Positions 53,980 through 62,810 are shown, numbered from the stretch's first letter. The stretch is DNA of 63,422 nucleotides from Bacteroidota bacterium (GCA_028408365.1 JAOOLD010000009.1:1-63422), one strand, 5' to 3'. Notes: generated by a model from the sequence alone, not told the origin. Program-made: numbers and translations.

Positions 53980-54888
53980 ATGTTTGATATAACTATACTT
54001 ACAGAGGATAGATATTTAGATCCCGTAAAGAAAAATTGGTATACAGAGCAAGTATTACTAGAGGAAGAAATTCTTTTTGAAAGCCTCAAAAAAAGAGGCT
54101 TAGTAGTTACCAGAAAAAGCTGGTCTGACAAGAATTTTGATTGGAGTAATACTAATTTTGCTATTATTCGGTCAACTTGGGACTATTTTGATAGAATTAA
54201 TGAATTTTATCAGTGGTTGATGAATATTAAAGATAAATTGATTCTTATAAATTCATTCAACTTGATTAAATGGAATTTAAACAAATCCTATCTTTTAGAT
54301 TTTTCTAAAAAAAAAATAAATATAGCTAGCTCAATCTTTATTAGTAGCAAAAATTTTACAAATCTAAAAACATTGTTTAATCAAACGAATTGGCAAGAGG
54401 CAATCATCAAACCAGCTATTTCTGGAGCTGCCAAAAACACTTTCAGAGTTAACAAAGTAAATTGTGATGATTTTGAAAATATTTTTAGAAAACTATGTGA
54501 TAAAGAAACTATGATCTTTCAAATTTTTTTAAAAAGTATAATAAGCTTTGGAGAGATTTCTTTGATGGTTTTTGGAGGTGAATATAGCCACTCTGTAAGA
54601 AAAATTGCAAAGGACGGAGATTTTAGAGTTCAAGATGACCATGGTGGTAGAGTTGAAAAATATATCCCCAGCTTAAATGAAATTAGATTTGCAGAAAAAT
54701 GTGTCAGTGAATGTATTGAATTACCATTATATGCTAGAGTTGATGTAATATATGACAACGAAAACAACTTGTCATTATCAGAAATTGAGTTAATTGAACC
54801 AGAATTATGGTTTAGACTTAAGCATGGTTCAGCGGACTTGCTTTCTGAAAAAATTATGCTAGAAATAGGTAAAAAGAATTGTAAGTAA
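53980..54888 (+). CDS. ATP-grasp family protein, substrate unknown
   Basis: A 302-residue protein of the ATP-grasp fold. The ATP-binding lysine is in EAIIKPAISGAAKNTF (about 135-150), the Arg-rich loop in FGGEYSHSVRKIAKDGDFRVQDDHGGRV, and metal-ligand acidic residues in YARVDVIYD and LSEIELIEPELWF. It resembles the cycloserine-pathway (DcsG-like)/RimK-like group, which couples carboxyl groups to amines. The ATG follows the ybjQ-like stop with no gap. Its end overlaps the convergent 48-aa gene by 30 bases. Confidence 0.75.
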   Translation: MFDITILTEDRYLDPVKKNWYTEQVLLEEEILFESLKKRGLVVTRKSWSDKNFDWSNTNFAIIRSTWDYFDRINEFYQWLMNIKDKLILINSFNLIKWNLNKSYLLDFSKKKINIASSIFISSKNFTNLKTLFNQTNWQEAIIKPAISGAAKNTFRVNKVNCDDFENIFRKLCDKETMIFQIFLKSIISFGEISLMVFGGEYSHSVRKIAKDGDFRVQDDHGGRVEKYIPSLNEIRFAEKCVSECIELPLYARVDVIYDNENNLSLSEIELIEPELWFRLKHGSADLLSEKIMLEIGKKNCK

Positions 54889-55005
54889 ACCAGTCACACC
54901 TATAAATGTTTTTATGTAGACTGGCCAAAAACTAAATCCCTTATATCTTTGATAACATGCTATTAAATAAGAAATAACAAATGAGGAAACAAGTATTTCA
55001 ATCAC
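54859..55005 (-). CDS. 48-residue hydrophobic protein coupled to yceI-like gene
   Basis: GTG at 55005-55003 shares its first base with the TAG of the YceI gene. The product has 48 residues with two hydrophobic segments separated by CYQRYKGFSFWPV. The reading frame ends in TAG at 54859 and overlaps the ATP-grasp gene end by 30 bases. No homologue known to me; the tight coupling is the main support. Confidence 0.4.
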   Translation of the reverse strand: MIEILVSSFVISYLIACYQRYKGFSFWPVYIKTFIGVTGLLTILFTYF

Positions 55006-55595
55006 TATCTTGAAACAGAATAAAGAAACACTTTAAATTCAATGTTATCTTCAATCAATTTGTCAGCCACAGTTCCGACAATAGATGATCTGTATTTAAC
55101 ATCCCATCTTGTTCTGTCAATAACTATATCTCCTTCAGCTTGAAACTGATTACCTCTTAATCTAACATTTGAAATAAAGTTGATTTCGTTTGTTATTCCT
55201 CTGATAGTTAAATCTGCAGTGATATTATAGTTTTGATCAGAAATCTTTTTTGCATTTTTTATAATTAATATGCTTGTTGGAAATTTTTCAACATCAAAAA
55301 AATGATCGTCTTTTAAATGATTTACTAACTTTTGTGAGTACTTTTCAGATTTAATGTCAAGATTTGTAATGGTATTCATATCAATAATAAATTTTCCACC
55401 AACCAATTTCCCGTGATCGCTAATTATGTATCCGCTCTTAAGTTTTATATTTCCATCATGGTACCCTCCTACTTCATTTCCTTTCCAATAAACATATGAT
55501 TTTTCTGTATCTGCTTTTACACTAGTTAGATGAGGTTTTGTTGCATAACTCGAAAGGCTTACAATTAGTAATAAAAAAAATAATTTCTTGAACAT
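55005..55595 (-). CDS. YceI family periplasmic lipid-binding protein
   Basis: A 196-residue protein. The ATG at 55595 gives a signal peptide ending SLSSYA; the longer ATG at 55637 is less likely. The YceI pattern is present: KSYVYWKGNEVGG, DMNTITNLDI, LKDDHFFDVEKFPT, ITADLTIRGITNEI and GDIVIDRTRWDVKYRS. These lipocalin-like proteins bind isoprenoid or other lipids in the periplasm. It is divergent from the GNAT gene, and the 31-base gap between them has no clear box. Confidence 0.88.
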   Translation of the reverse strand: MFKKLFFLLLIVSLSSYATKPHLTSVKADTEKSYVYWKGNEVGGYHDGNIKLKSGYIISDHGKLVGGKFIIDMNTITNLDIKSEKYSQKLVNHLKDDHFFDVEKFPTSILIIKNAKKISDQNYNITADLTIRGITNEINFISNVRLRGNQFQAEGDIVIDRTRWDVKYRSSIVGTVADKLIEDNIEFKVFLYSVSR

Positions 55596-55626
55596 AATAT
55601 ATCTATTTTTACAAATATATATATAA

Positions 55627-56067
55627 ATGAATACCAAAAAAAATTCTGTTTCAGTACTACAAGTTAATTTTGATGATAAAAAATTAATTAATAAAATTTT
55701 CGAAATAAGGAATCAAGTTTTTGTAGTAGAACAAGATGTTGATCCAAGCGAAGAATATGAATTTGAAGAATCTTCTACACACTTTTTGTTATTTGAAGAA
55801 AAAATACCATGTGCCACAGCTAGATATAGAAAAACAGAAAAGGGTATTAAACTTGAAAGATTTGCTGTTCTAAAACAATATAGAAAAAAAGGATATGGCA
55901 ATAAAATACTTAAAAGAATTCTTAAAGATCTAAAGGATAGTGAAGATGATATTTATTTACATGCACAAGTTCAGGTAGTTGACTTTTACAAGAAACAAGG
56001 ATTTATTAAAAAGGGGGATATCTTTTCAGAAGCGGGTATTCAGCATTATAAAATGATCTATAATTAG
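55627..56067 (+). CDS. GNAT N-acetyltransferase, ElaA-like
   Basis: A 146-residue GNAT enzyme. IRNQVFVVEQDVDPSEEYE and the acetyl-CoA motif QYRKKGYGNKIL (about 93-104) followed by HAQVQVVDFYKKQGF match the ElaA group. Acceptor unknown. Its last 4 bases overlap the convergent ilvE end. Confidence 0.85.
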   Translation: MNTKKNSVSVLQVNFDDKKLINKIFEIRNQVFVVEQDVDPSEEYEFEESSTHFLLFEEKIPCATARYRKTEKGIKLERFAVLKQYRKKGYGNKILKRILKDLKDSEDDIYLHAQVQVVDFYKKQGFIKKGDIFSEAGIQHYKMIYN

Positions 56068-57107
56068 ACTGAAACAGTCCAATTATTTGTGTCATCTATA
56101 TCACCTCTTTGAATTGAAACTAATTTAGTTTTAATTTTATCACAATAAGAATCCTCTTGATTAGGTAAATAATATTTCTCTTCTTTATAAGAGATTGACC
56201 TGATCTCACTTAATACAACTGCAGTACCAGATCCAAACGCCTCTAATAATGTTTTGTTCTTAAAAGAATTAATTATTTCAGTAATTGATATTGTTCTTTC
56301 CTCAACTTTTAAATTCATCTCAGAGGCCAGAGTTAATATACTGTTTCTTGTAACACCTGGAAGAATACTATCTGTCAATTTTGGAGTAACTAATTTATCT
56401 TTAATTCGAAACCAAATATTCATCGTACCAGATTCTTCAATATTTTTATGATTAATTCCATCTGTCCATAATAATTGAGTGTAACCTTTCTCTTCAGCTA
56501 AACTCGTTGGATAAAATGAGGCAGCATAATTTCCTGAGGCTTTAGTATAACCGACACCTCCTTTCATTGCTCGTGTAAATTTTTGCTCAATTAATATATC
56601 TATTGGGTCTGAATAATAATTCATAGTTGGTGAAGTAATTATAACAAAAGTAAAATCATTTGAAGAATTAGCTTTTATACACTCACTCGATCCAAAAACA
56701 AATGGTCTTATATATAGTGAATAACCATCTCTTTTAGAGACCCAATTGCTATCAATTTTTACTAGCTCTTTAAGACCATCAATAAATGCATCTTTTGGTA
56801 TTTGTGGGATTGATAGTCTTTTGGCAGAATTATTTATTCTTTCAAAGTTTTTATAAGGTCTAAATAATAAAACATTATCATTTTTGGACTTAAAAGCTTT
56901 CATTCCTTCAAAAATGGATTGACCATAATGTAGCGCTTGTGTTCCAGGAGATAATTCAAGTGGTCCATACGGTTTGATTTCCGGCTCATTCCATTTACCA
57001 TTTTTAAATTCGCAAATAAGCATGTGATCAGAGAATATAGAGCCAAATGGAAGATTGTTGAAATCAACTGTTTCTAATCTGGACTTTTTAATCTTATTTA
57101 TTTTCAT
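56064..57107 (-). CDS. ilvE: Branched-chain amino acid aminotransferase
   Basis: A 347-residue fold-type IV PLP enzyme. GTQALHYGQSIFEGMKAF, the Schiff-base lysine in GYTKASGNYAASF, and the phosphate-binding GTAVVLSEI fit IlvE, which interconverts Leu, Ile and Val with their 2-oxo acids. The start follows an intrinsic-terminator-like hairpin and its T-tract (57108-57133) with no leader between; later ATGs would remove conserved sequence. It probably works with the E1 and icmF genes nearby. Confidence 0.9.
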   Translation of the reverse strand: MKINKIKKSRLETVDFNNLPFGSIFSDHMLICEFKNGKWNEPEIKPYGPLELSPGTQALHYGQSIFEGMKAFKSKNDNVLLFRPYKNFERINNSAKRLSIPQIPKDAFIDGLKELVKIDSNWVSKRDGYSLYIRPFVFGSSECIKANSSNDFTFVIITSPTMNYYSDPIDILIEQKFTRAMKGGVGYTKASGNYAASFYPTSLAEEKGYTQLLWTDGINHKNIEESGTMNIWFRIKDKLVTPKLTDSILPGVTRNSILTLASEMNLKVEERTISITEIINSFKNKTLLEAFGSGTAVVLSEIRSISYKEEKYYLPNQEDSYCDKIKTKLVSIQRGDIDDTNNWTVSV

Positions 57108-57133
57108 AAAAAAAGAGGGAGCTAAGCTCCCTC
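57108..57133 (-). terminator. Strong intrinsic terminator directly before ilvE
   Basis: On the minus strand GAGGGAGCT, one base, AGCTCCCTC, then seven T and immediately the ilvE ATG (57107). It follows the T9SS gene stop by 20 bases. A partial -7 box (AATATTTG) sits just upstream of the hairpin. Confidence 0.8.
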
Positions 57134-57153
57134 ATCAAATATTAAACAACAAA

Positions 57154-58605
57154 TTAATTTGTTACTGTCAGTTTTTGTGAAGTAATAATCTCTCCAAGTT
57201 CATTTTCAACAACTACAAAATATTGACCTTTTTTAAAGTCTATATTCTTCATTATCAAATGATTCCCTGATGATAAATACATCTTTTTGGTTTCAGAAAC
57301 TTTTGAGCCAAGTATATTGTAGATATTTATTGAAACTTTGTTGTTATTTTCTAAACTTAAAGGAATAATAAAGTTATTTGTTGCTGGATTAGGATAGATG
57401 TTATTACTAGTATATAGATTTAAGTTTTCATTACTTGTCATTGACGCTACTTCAAATTGAATTGTTTCATCATGATTGAAAACATTGTCCGAAGTTCTGA
57501 AAACTGTGATGTATGGCGTTGACCTTACATGACTAGCATCAGGTGTCCATGAAAAGTCTCCTTGAATCTCATTTCCGTTTCCAGTTAAAGAGTAGGTGAA
57601 AGTGGGTGCTGAAAGATTAAGGTTGAAAGCTTCCCCGTAGGCATTCATACTAAGAACATCATTTGGATTTGCATCATTTCCAATGAGGTGAAGTTGATAA
57701 TTTTGCCCGGCAGTTAAAATAACATAAGGGTATCCTCCAGAATTTGTTGGAATACTTTGCATGTTAGATATTTGCGGGATATAATTTGTTGTATCGTTTA
57801 CAACAATAAACTGCATATCTCTCCTCATTTCACCAATTTTTTGACCAGATCTGTACTCCTCTATTATAAAAGAAGCAACAAAATTTCCTGACATTCTCGC
57901 ATTCCACGATAAAGAACCTGTTATTGAATCAAGTGAAAAAATGCCAGATAAATTAGAATACAATGAATCAGATAAAAATTCATAGCCAGAAACTGTGCCA
58001 TTACCATCCAGTGGCACTGTCATACTCCAAGATAATGAATCTCCATCTGGATCAAAAGGAAGTGGATTATACTGCCATATTGTGTCAGAAGGAAGGTAAG
58101 CTACTGGCGGAGTAATGAATGTGGGCGTGGAGTTTTGATTATGGTTGTCTATAGTCAAATAAGTTGTTAGTGCCATAGATTCATTACCAGGATTACTCAT
58201 ATTTGCAATTGCAGCATTTCTGCAACACTCTTCGTATGAAATTGAAAAATATCCACTAGTATCAGCAAATGTTAATGTATCCTGAAAAAGATATACTTCT
58301 ACTCCATAAGCATTTACTGAAGTCATTAAGCCACCTGAGGTTGTATCATAAGCTACAGTCTGAGAAAAAACAAAATTCCAATTTCCAGATGTATCTAGTT
58401 TATGTATGTCAAACTCAGCAGTTGCCTGCATTGGAATTCCAATCGTGTCTCTGTAGGCAGTTAGCTCAACTAAATAATGAACTCCATTTGTGTCAGCTGA
58501 AAGATATGTGGCTGTTATTTGTCCACCCATTAAATGAGATGATTTAGCCTCGTAATTAGAAATCATTAATGTAAAAGCAATAATAAAAGTAAAGATATTT
58601 TTCAT
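57154..58605 (-). CDS. Secreted SHLMGG-type surface protein with T9SS sorting domain
   Basis: A 483-residue exported protein: signal peptide ending NYEAKS, the SSHLMGGQI motif (22-30), a beta-rich domain with the pair ECCRNAAI, a cadherin-like region (DPDGDSLSW, ITGSLSWNA) and a C-terminal type A sorting domain (NIYPNPATNN). SHLMGG proteins are frequent in gliding or surface-adhesive Flavobacteriia. Function unknown, probably surface adhesion. The start codon lies 27 bases after the -7 box at 58632. Confidence 0.78.
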   Translation of the reverse strand: MKNIFTFIIAFTLMISNYEAKSSHLMGGQITATYLSADTNGVHYLVELTAYRDTIGIPMQATAEFDIHKLDTSGNWNFVFSQTVAYDTTSGGLMTSVNAYGVEVYLFQDTLTFADTSGYFSISYEECCRNAAIANMSNPGNESMALTTYLTIDNHNQNSTPTFITPPVAYLPSDTIWQYNPLPFDPDGDSLSWSMTVPLDGNGTVSGYEFLSDSLYSNLSGIFSLDSITGSLSWNARMSGNFVASFIIEEYRSGQKIGEMRRDMQFIVVNDTTNYIPQISNMQSIPTNSGGYPYVILTAGQNYQLHLIGNDANPNDVLSMNAYGEAFNLNLSAPTFTYSLTGNGNEIQGDFSWTPDASHVRSTPYITVFRTSDNVFNHDETIQFEVASMTSNENLNLYTSNNIYPNPATNNFIIPLSLENNNKVSINIYNILGSKVSETKKMYLSSGNHLIMKNIDFKKGQYFVVVENELGEIITSQKLTVTN

Positions 58606-58631
58606 AGAAGTAATTTTTTGTAACTATGTAA

Positions 58632-58639
58632 CAAATTTA
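58632..58639 (-). promoter_or_regulatory. -7 box for SHLMGG gene
   Basis: TAAATTTG on the minus strand, upstream of the ATG at 58605. It overlaps a TGTAACTATGTAAC direct repeat (58619-58632), possibly a regulator site. Confidence 0.5.
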
Positions 58640-58647
58640 ATAAAAAA

Positions 58648-59310
58648 ATCGATAAAATCAATCGGAAATTATACATTACAAATGATGGTTCTCATACTAT
58701 TTATTTCAGTGATCTTAATGAGCATTATCACTCCAAAAAAGGAGCAATTAGCGAGTCCGAATATGTATTCATAAGAAATGGTCTTTCTCAACAAAACAAA
58801 AAACATATCAAAATTTTAGAAATTGGTATGGGAACTGGTCTTAACATTCTACTCACTTTTTTACACTCAGACAAAAATTCAAAAATATATTACCATGCTT
58901 TAGAACCTTATCCTTTAGGTGCATCATTCCAAAAAAAACTAAATTATTGTCAGTTCCTAAATGTTGATGAAGAAATTTTAAAAAAAATTCATGTTTCTGC
59001 ATGGAACAAAAAAATAAAATTAAATGAAAAATTCATTCTTTGTAAAGAGAAAACAAAAATTGAAAACTTTATGTCCAAAGAATTTTTTGATTTAATTTAT
59101 TTTGATGCATTTGCTCCATCAAAGCAAAAAAATATTTGGGATTTTAAAATAATAAAATATTGCTACGATATACTGAATAAAGACGGAATCATTGTCACTT
59201 ACAGTTCAAGTGGAGATTTTAAAAGAAATTTAAAAAAAATTGGTTTTGAAATTTCTGTACTAAAGGGGGCTCTTGGCAAAAGAGAAATGATTAGAGCTAA
59301 GAAAATATAG
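58648..59310 (+). CDS. mnmD: tRNA U34 methyltransferase MnmD, with a non-AUG start
   Basis: A 220-residue methyltransferase of the MnmC1/MnmD type that methylates the wobble 5-aminomethyl group of tRNA. NDGSHTIYF, NEHYHSKKGAISES (His/Glu motif) and the SAM site LEIGMGTGLN are in the first 80 residues, with YFDAFAPSKQ later. All of this needs sequence upstream of the first ATG at 58828. In frame there is no ATG, GTG or TTG back to the stop at 58621; the best candidates are ATC at 58648 or 58657. So it starts at a rare codon, or the sequence has an error. Confidence 0.85.
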   Translation: MDKINRKLYITNDGSHTIYFSDLNEHYHSKKGAISESEYVFIRNGLSQQNKKHIKILEIGMGTGLNILLTFLHSDKNSKIYYHALEPYPLGASFQKKLNYCQFLNVDEEILKKIHVSAWNKKIKLNEKFILCKEKTKIENFMSKEFFDLIYFDAFAPSKQKNIWDFKIIKYCYDILNKDGIIVTYSSSGDFKRNLKKIGFEISVLKGALGKREMIRAKKI

Positions 59311-59506
59311 AATCAATAATATTTCTTAGCGCTTTGTAAGCACAAATAAAAACAGTTGGAAGTAAGCAATAACCTATAATTATAAATAAGTGACTCCCAT
59401 CTCTGCTTCTATTGTTTCCTACGTAAATAAAAAAAGCACAGAGAAGTACACAAAATGAAAACATACTAGCCCAAATAACAGCTTTTATTAATTTGTCTTT
59501 ATTCAT
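59297..59506 (-). CDS. DUF6095 family small membrane protein
   Basis: A 69-residue protein with two hydrophobic segments (about 8-28 and 41-58) and the ending AYKALRNIIDSIFS, like DUF6095 proteins that I recall next to murQ in Flavobacteriia. It overlaps the murQ end by 8 bases. Function unknown. Confidence 0.72.
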   Translation of the reverse strand: MNKDKLIKAVIWASMFSFCVLLCAFFIYVGNNRSRDGSHLFIIIGYCLLPTVFICAYKALRNIIDSIFS

Positions 59507-60314
59507 ATTTTTTTTTGTCTAATACTTGTCTAACAGATCCAAATTTTTTAAGTAATTCTAGTGCTTTTTTTTCACTAACATTTATTTTTTCAGAAATAAT
59601 TTTTGCACCTCTATTTAGTAACTTTTTATTTGAAAGAGCCATATCAACCATTTTATTGTCAATAACTTTACCAAGCTTTATCATAAGTGATGTAGACAAC
59701 ATATTTAATACCATTTTTTGAGCAGTTCCAGATTTTAATCTTGTGCTTCCAGAAATAAATTCTGGTCCAACAACAATTTCAATTGAAACATCAGAATACT
59801 TTGACAGCAAAGAATTTTTATTGCAAGTGATGCAACCTGTTAATATATTATTTTTCTGGGCTTCTTTTAAAGCTCCAACAACATACGGTGTTTTTCCTGA
59901 TGCAGCCAAACCAATTACCGTATCGTTTTGATTAACATTGTAAGAAAGCAAGTCCTTCCAACCCAAATTAGGATCATCCTCTGCAAATTCAACAGCTTTT
60001 CTTATAGCTTTATCCCCTCCCGCTATCAAGCCTATAAAAAGCTCGTGACTTACACCAAAAGTTGGAGGACATTCTGAGGCGTCTAAGATTCCTAATCTGC
60101 CCGATGTTCCTGCACCAAGATAAAATACTCTACCTCCTTTTTTTAAATTAACAAAAGTGTGATTTACCAAACTTTCAATGGAATGTAAATTTTCCTGGAC
60201 ACATTTAGCTACTACCAAATCTTCGCTGTTCATACTAGAAATGATGTCGTAAACAGACATTTCTTCAAGATTATTGTAGTTAGAACTAGATTCTGTTGTT
60301 GAGATTTCTCTCAA
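59499..60314 (-). CDS. murQ: N-acetylmuramic acid 6-phosphate etherase
   Basis: A 271-residue SIS-domain enzyme. TTESSSNY at the start, YLGAGTSGRLGILDASECPPTFG, IAGGDKAIRKAVEFAED and EFISGSTRLKSGTAQKM are the MurQ signatures. It cleaves the lactyl ether of MurNAc-6-phosphate to give GlcNAc-6-phosphate, the key step of MurNAc recycling. It starts with TTG that overlaps the E1 stop (TTGA). The first 25 residues are shorter than in E. coli MurQ. NamZ at 22113 could supply MurNAc; no MurNAc kinase gene is in the window. Confidence 0.93.
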   Translation of the reverse strand: MREISTTESSSNYNNLEEMSVYDIISSMNSEDLVVAKCVQENLHSIESLVNHTFVNLKKGGRVFYLGAGTSGRLGILDASECPPTFGVSHELFIGLIAGGDKAIRKAVEFAEDDPNLGWKDLLSYNVNQNDTVIGLAASGKTPYVVGALKEAQKNNILTGCITCNKNSLLSKYSDVSIEIVVGPEFISGSTRLKSGTAQKMVLNMLSTSLMIKLGKVIDNKMVDMALSNKKLLNRGAKIISEKINVSEKKALELLKKFGSVRQVLDKKKYE

Positions 60315-62716
60315 AATAGTTGAGGGAATTTTTTTGGATCTGCTTCATTAAGAATTGAGTATACCTTTTCAATTACATCATTCACTGAAGGTTTCGTAAA
60401 ATAATCACCATCTTTTCCATACGGAGGTCTATGAGCCTTTGCTGTCAGCGTTGATGGACTTGAGTCCAAATATTCATATGCTTTTTGATCTTCAATTATT
60501 TTTTGTAAAATGTAAGCACTAGCTCCTCCAGGAACATCTTCATCAACAACAAGTAATCTATTGGTTTTTTTTACAGATTCAACTATTTCACAATTTAAGT
60601 CAAATGGAACAATTGATTGTATATCTATAACTTCACACGAAATCCCTAACTTTTCAAGTTCGTTTGCAGCATCATCGACTATTCTCCAGGTTGAACCATA
60701 GGAAACTAAGGTAATGTCATTTCCCGTTTTGGTAACATCAATTACCCCAAGTGGTGTTCTAAATTCACCAATGTTACTAGGCATTTTTTCTTTTGTTCTG
60801 TAGCCATTTAAACATTCAATAACCATAGCTGGCTCATCAGAAATCATAAGAGTATTATAAAAACCTGCGGCTCTAGTCATATCTCTTGGAACACAAATAT
60901 TTACACCTCTTGTACCGTTAATGATCATACCCATTGGAGACCCTGAGTGCCATATACCCTCTAGTCTGTGACCTCTTGTTCTTATTATCACAGGAGATAT
61001 TTGACCACCATAAGTTCTGTAATGTAGAGATGCTAAATCATCAGCCATTGTTTGAAAAGCATAAAGCAAATAATCTAAATACTGAATTTCAGCGATTGGT
61101 CTTAAACCTCTTAGAGACAATCCTATGCCTTGTCCTAGAATTGTTGTCTCTCTGATTCCAGTATCTGCAACTCTTTCTTCTCCGAATTTTTCTTGCATTC
61201 CCTCAACACCTTGGTTTACTCCGCCAATTTTTCCAACATCTTCTCCAAATATCATTGCCTCGGGTATATCTTCAAACATTTGATGAAAATTATCTCTTAA
61301 AATAATCCTTCCATCAACTAGCTCTGCATTATCGCTATATATCGGCTTGACTTCTTTAACATTTCTTGCAGATGATGAGGTTAAATTGTATAAGAAAGTA
61401 TTGTATCTGCTTGAGTTCTCATTATTTATCTTGTCAATAAATTGAATTAATGATTCTTTTTCAGGCCCAGAAACCTTGTTCAACTTAGTAAGTAAAAGTC
61501 TTGCTTTAGTCATATAATCTCTTCTAAACAACCCAAACATTGCAGATTGATTTAAATCCTTACTCCACTCGTCAATCTCATCAATAGCAAATTTTGATTT
61601 TATCGACTTAAATATGTTTAATAATTGGTTTAATTCATCTTTGATTGGTTTTTGATACTCTGACCAAGCTTCCTTTTTGGCTTGCTTTACAGTTTCTTTT
61701 GCTTCAGTTCTAATCTCATCAAGCTCTTCTTCACTAGCAATGTTATTTTTTATTATCCATTCTTCATATTTTTTGATACAATCGAATTCCTTTTCCCACT
61801 CAAGTCTCTCTTTGCTTTTATATCTTTCGTGACTTCCTGAGGTTGAATGACCAGTAGGTTGAGTCATTTCAATAACATGAATTATTGAAGGAATATGCTT
61901 GTCTCTAGCTAACTTTTCTGCTTTTTCATATGCTTCTATTAGTGACGGATAGTCCCATCCTTTGACTTTGAAGAGTTCAAAGCCTTCTCCTTTGTCATCT
62001 CTTTGAAATCCCTTTATTATTTCAGAAATATCCGATTTTGTGACCTGATACTCATTACTCACAGAGATTCCATATCCATCATCCCAAATTGAAATTATTG
62101 CAGGAACTTGAAGAACTCCTATTGCGTTAACAGCTTCAAAAAAATGACCCTCAGCACAAGAAGAGTTTCCAATTGTTGCAAAAGCAATTTCAGTTCCGTT
62201 GTTTGTAAACTTGGGCTTTGACTTTGCCAGTACTTTGTTGTTTCTGTATACTTTTGATGCTTGAGCCAAACCTACAAGTCTAGGAAATTGAGATGCTAGG
62301 CATGCCATGTCAGAAGTTGAGTTCTTTTGCTCCATCAAGTTTTTCCAAGAGCCATCTTCGTTAAGAAATCTTGTTCCAAAATGATTCATCATTTGTCTTG
62401 AGCCAGAACTTGGTTCTCTTTCAATTTCTGGGTCACCATACAAAGCAGTAAACATATGCTTGGGAGAATATTGACCAATCGCAGTCATAAAAACTTGATC
62501 TCTATAGTATCCTGCTCTAAAATCACCGTTTTTGAAGACTTTTGCCATTGCAATCTGAGCTAATTCTTTTCCGTCACCAAAAATTCCAAAACTTCCCTTT
62601 CCTGACAAAACATCTCGTCTGCCGAGAAGACTAGACTCTCTACATTCAAAAATTAGCTTGTAATCTGAGAGTATAGTGTTTTTGAAACCGGCTTTGTCTA
62701 ATTTTTTAGCTGACAT
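60311..62716 (-). CDS. 2-oxoacid dehydrogenase E1, fused alpha-beta subunits
   Basis: A 801-residue fusion. The alpha half has the thiamine diphosphate segment GNSSCAEGHFFEAVNA with WDDGYGIS; the beta half has FGEDVGKIGGVNQGVEG, RETTILGQGIG and a C-terminal transketolase domain (GSTWRIVDDA, VDEDVPGGASAY). It fits E1 of branched-chain-type 2-oxoacid dehydrogenase in Bacteroidota. The E2 and E3 genes are not in the window. Together with ilvE and icmF it suggests a branched-chain amino acid route. murQ is coupled to its end. Confidence 0.85.
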   Translation of the reverse strand: MSAKKLDKAGFKNTILSDYKLIFECRESSLLGRRDVLSGKGSFGIFGDGKELAQIAMAKVFKNGDFRAGYYRDQVFMTAIGQYSPKHMFTALYGDPEIEREPSSGSRQMMNHFGTRFLNEDGSWKNLMEQKNSTSDMACLASQFPRLVGLAQASKVYRNNKVLAKSKPKFTNNGTEIAFATIGNSSCAEGHFFEAVNAIGVLQVPAIISIWDDGYGISVSNEYQVTKSDISEIIKGFQRDDKGEGFELFKVKGWDYPSLIEAYEKAEKLARDKHIPSIIHVIEMTQPTGHSTSGSHERYKSKERLEWEKEFDCIKKYEEWIIKNNIASEEELDEIRTEAKETVKQAKKEAWSEYQKPIKDELNQLLNIFKSIKSKFAIDEIDEWSKDLNQSAMFGLFRRDYMTKARLLLTKLNKVSGPEKESLIQFIDKINNENSSRYNTFLYNLTSSSARNVKEVKPIYSDNAELVDGRIILRDNFHQMFEDIPEAMIFGEDVGKIGGVNQGVEGMQEKFGEERVADTGIRETTILGQGIGLSLRGLRPIAEIQYLDYLLYAFQTMADDLASLHYRTYGGQISPVIIRTRGHRLEGIWHSGSPMGMIINGTRGVNICVPRDMTRAAGFYNTLMISDEPAMVIECLNGYRTKEKMPSNIGEFRTPLGVIDVTKTGNDITLVSYGSTWRIVDDAANELEKLGISCEVIDIQSIVPFDLNCEIVESVKKTNRLLVVDEDVPGGASAYILQKIIEDQKAYEYLDSSPSTLTAKAHRPPYGKDGDYFTKPSVNDVIEKVYSILNEADPKKFPQLF

Positions 62717-62730
62717 TTAAATGTTTTTTG

Positions 62731-62738
62731 CAAAACTA
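62731..62738 (-). promoter_or_regulatory. -7 box for E1/murQ operon
   Basis: TAGTTTTG on the minus strand, ending 14 bases before the E1 ATG at 62716. Confidence 0.6.
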
Positions 62739-62810
62739 TAAAAATAGAGCTTAATTTTGTACTGGAATCAAACAATTGATTAAATAATTTTTCAATTAAA
62801 TTAAAAATAG

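Noticed and set aside
60311-62716. Two separate E1 genes
   Set aside because: One uninterrupted frame covers both subunits; a natural fusion is well known in this phylum.
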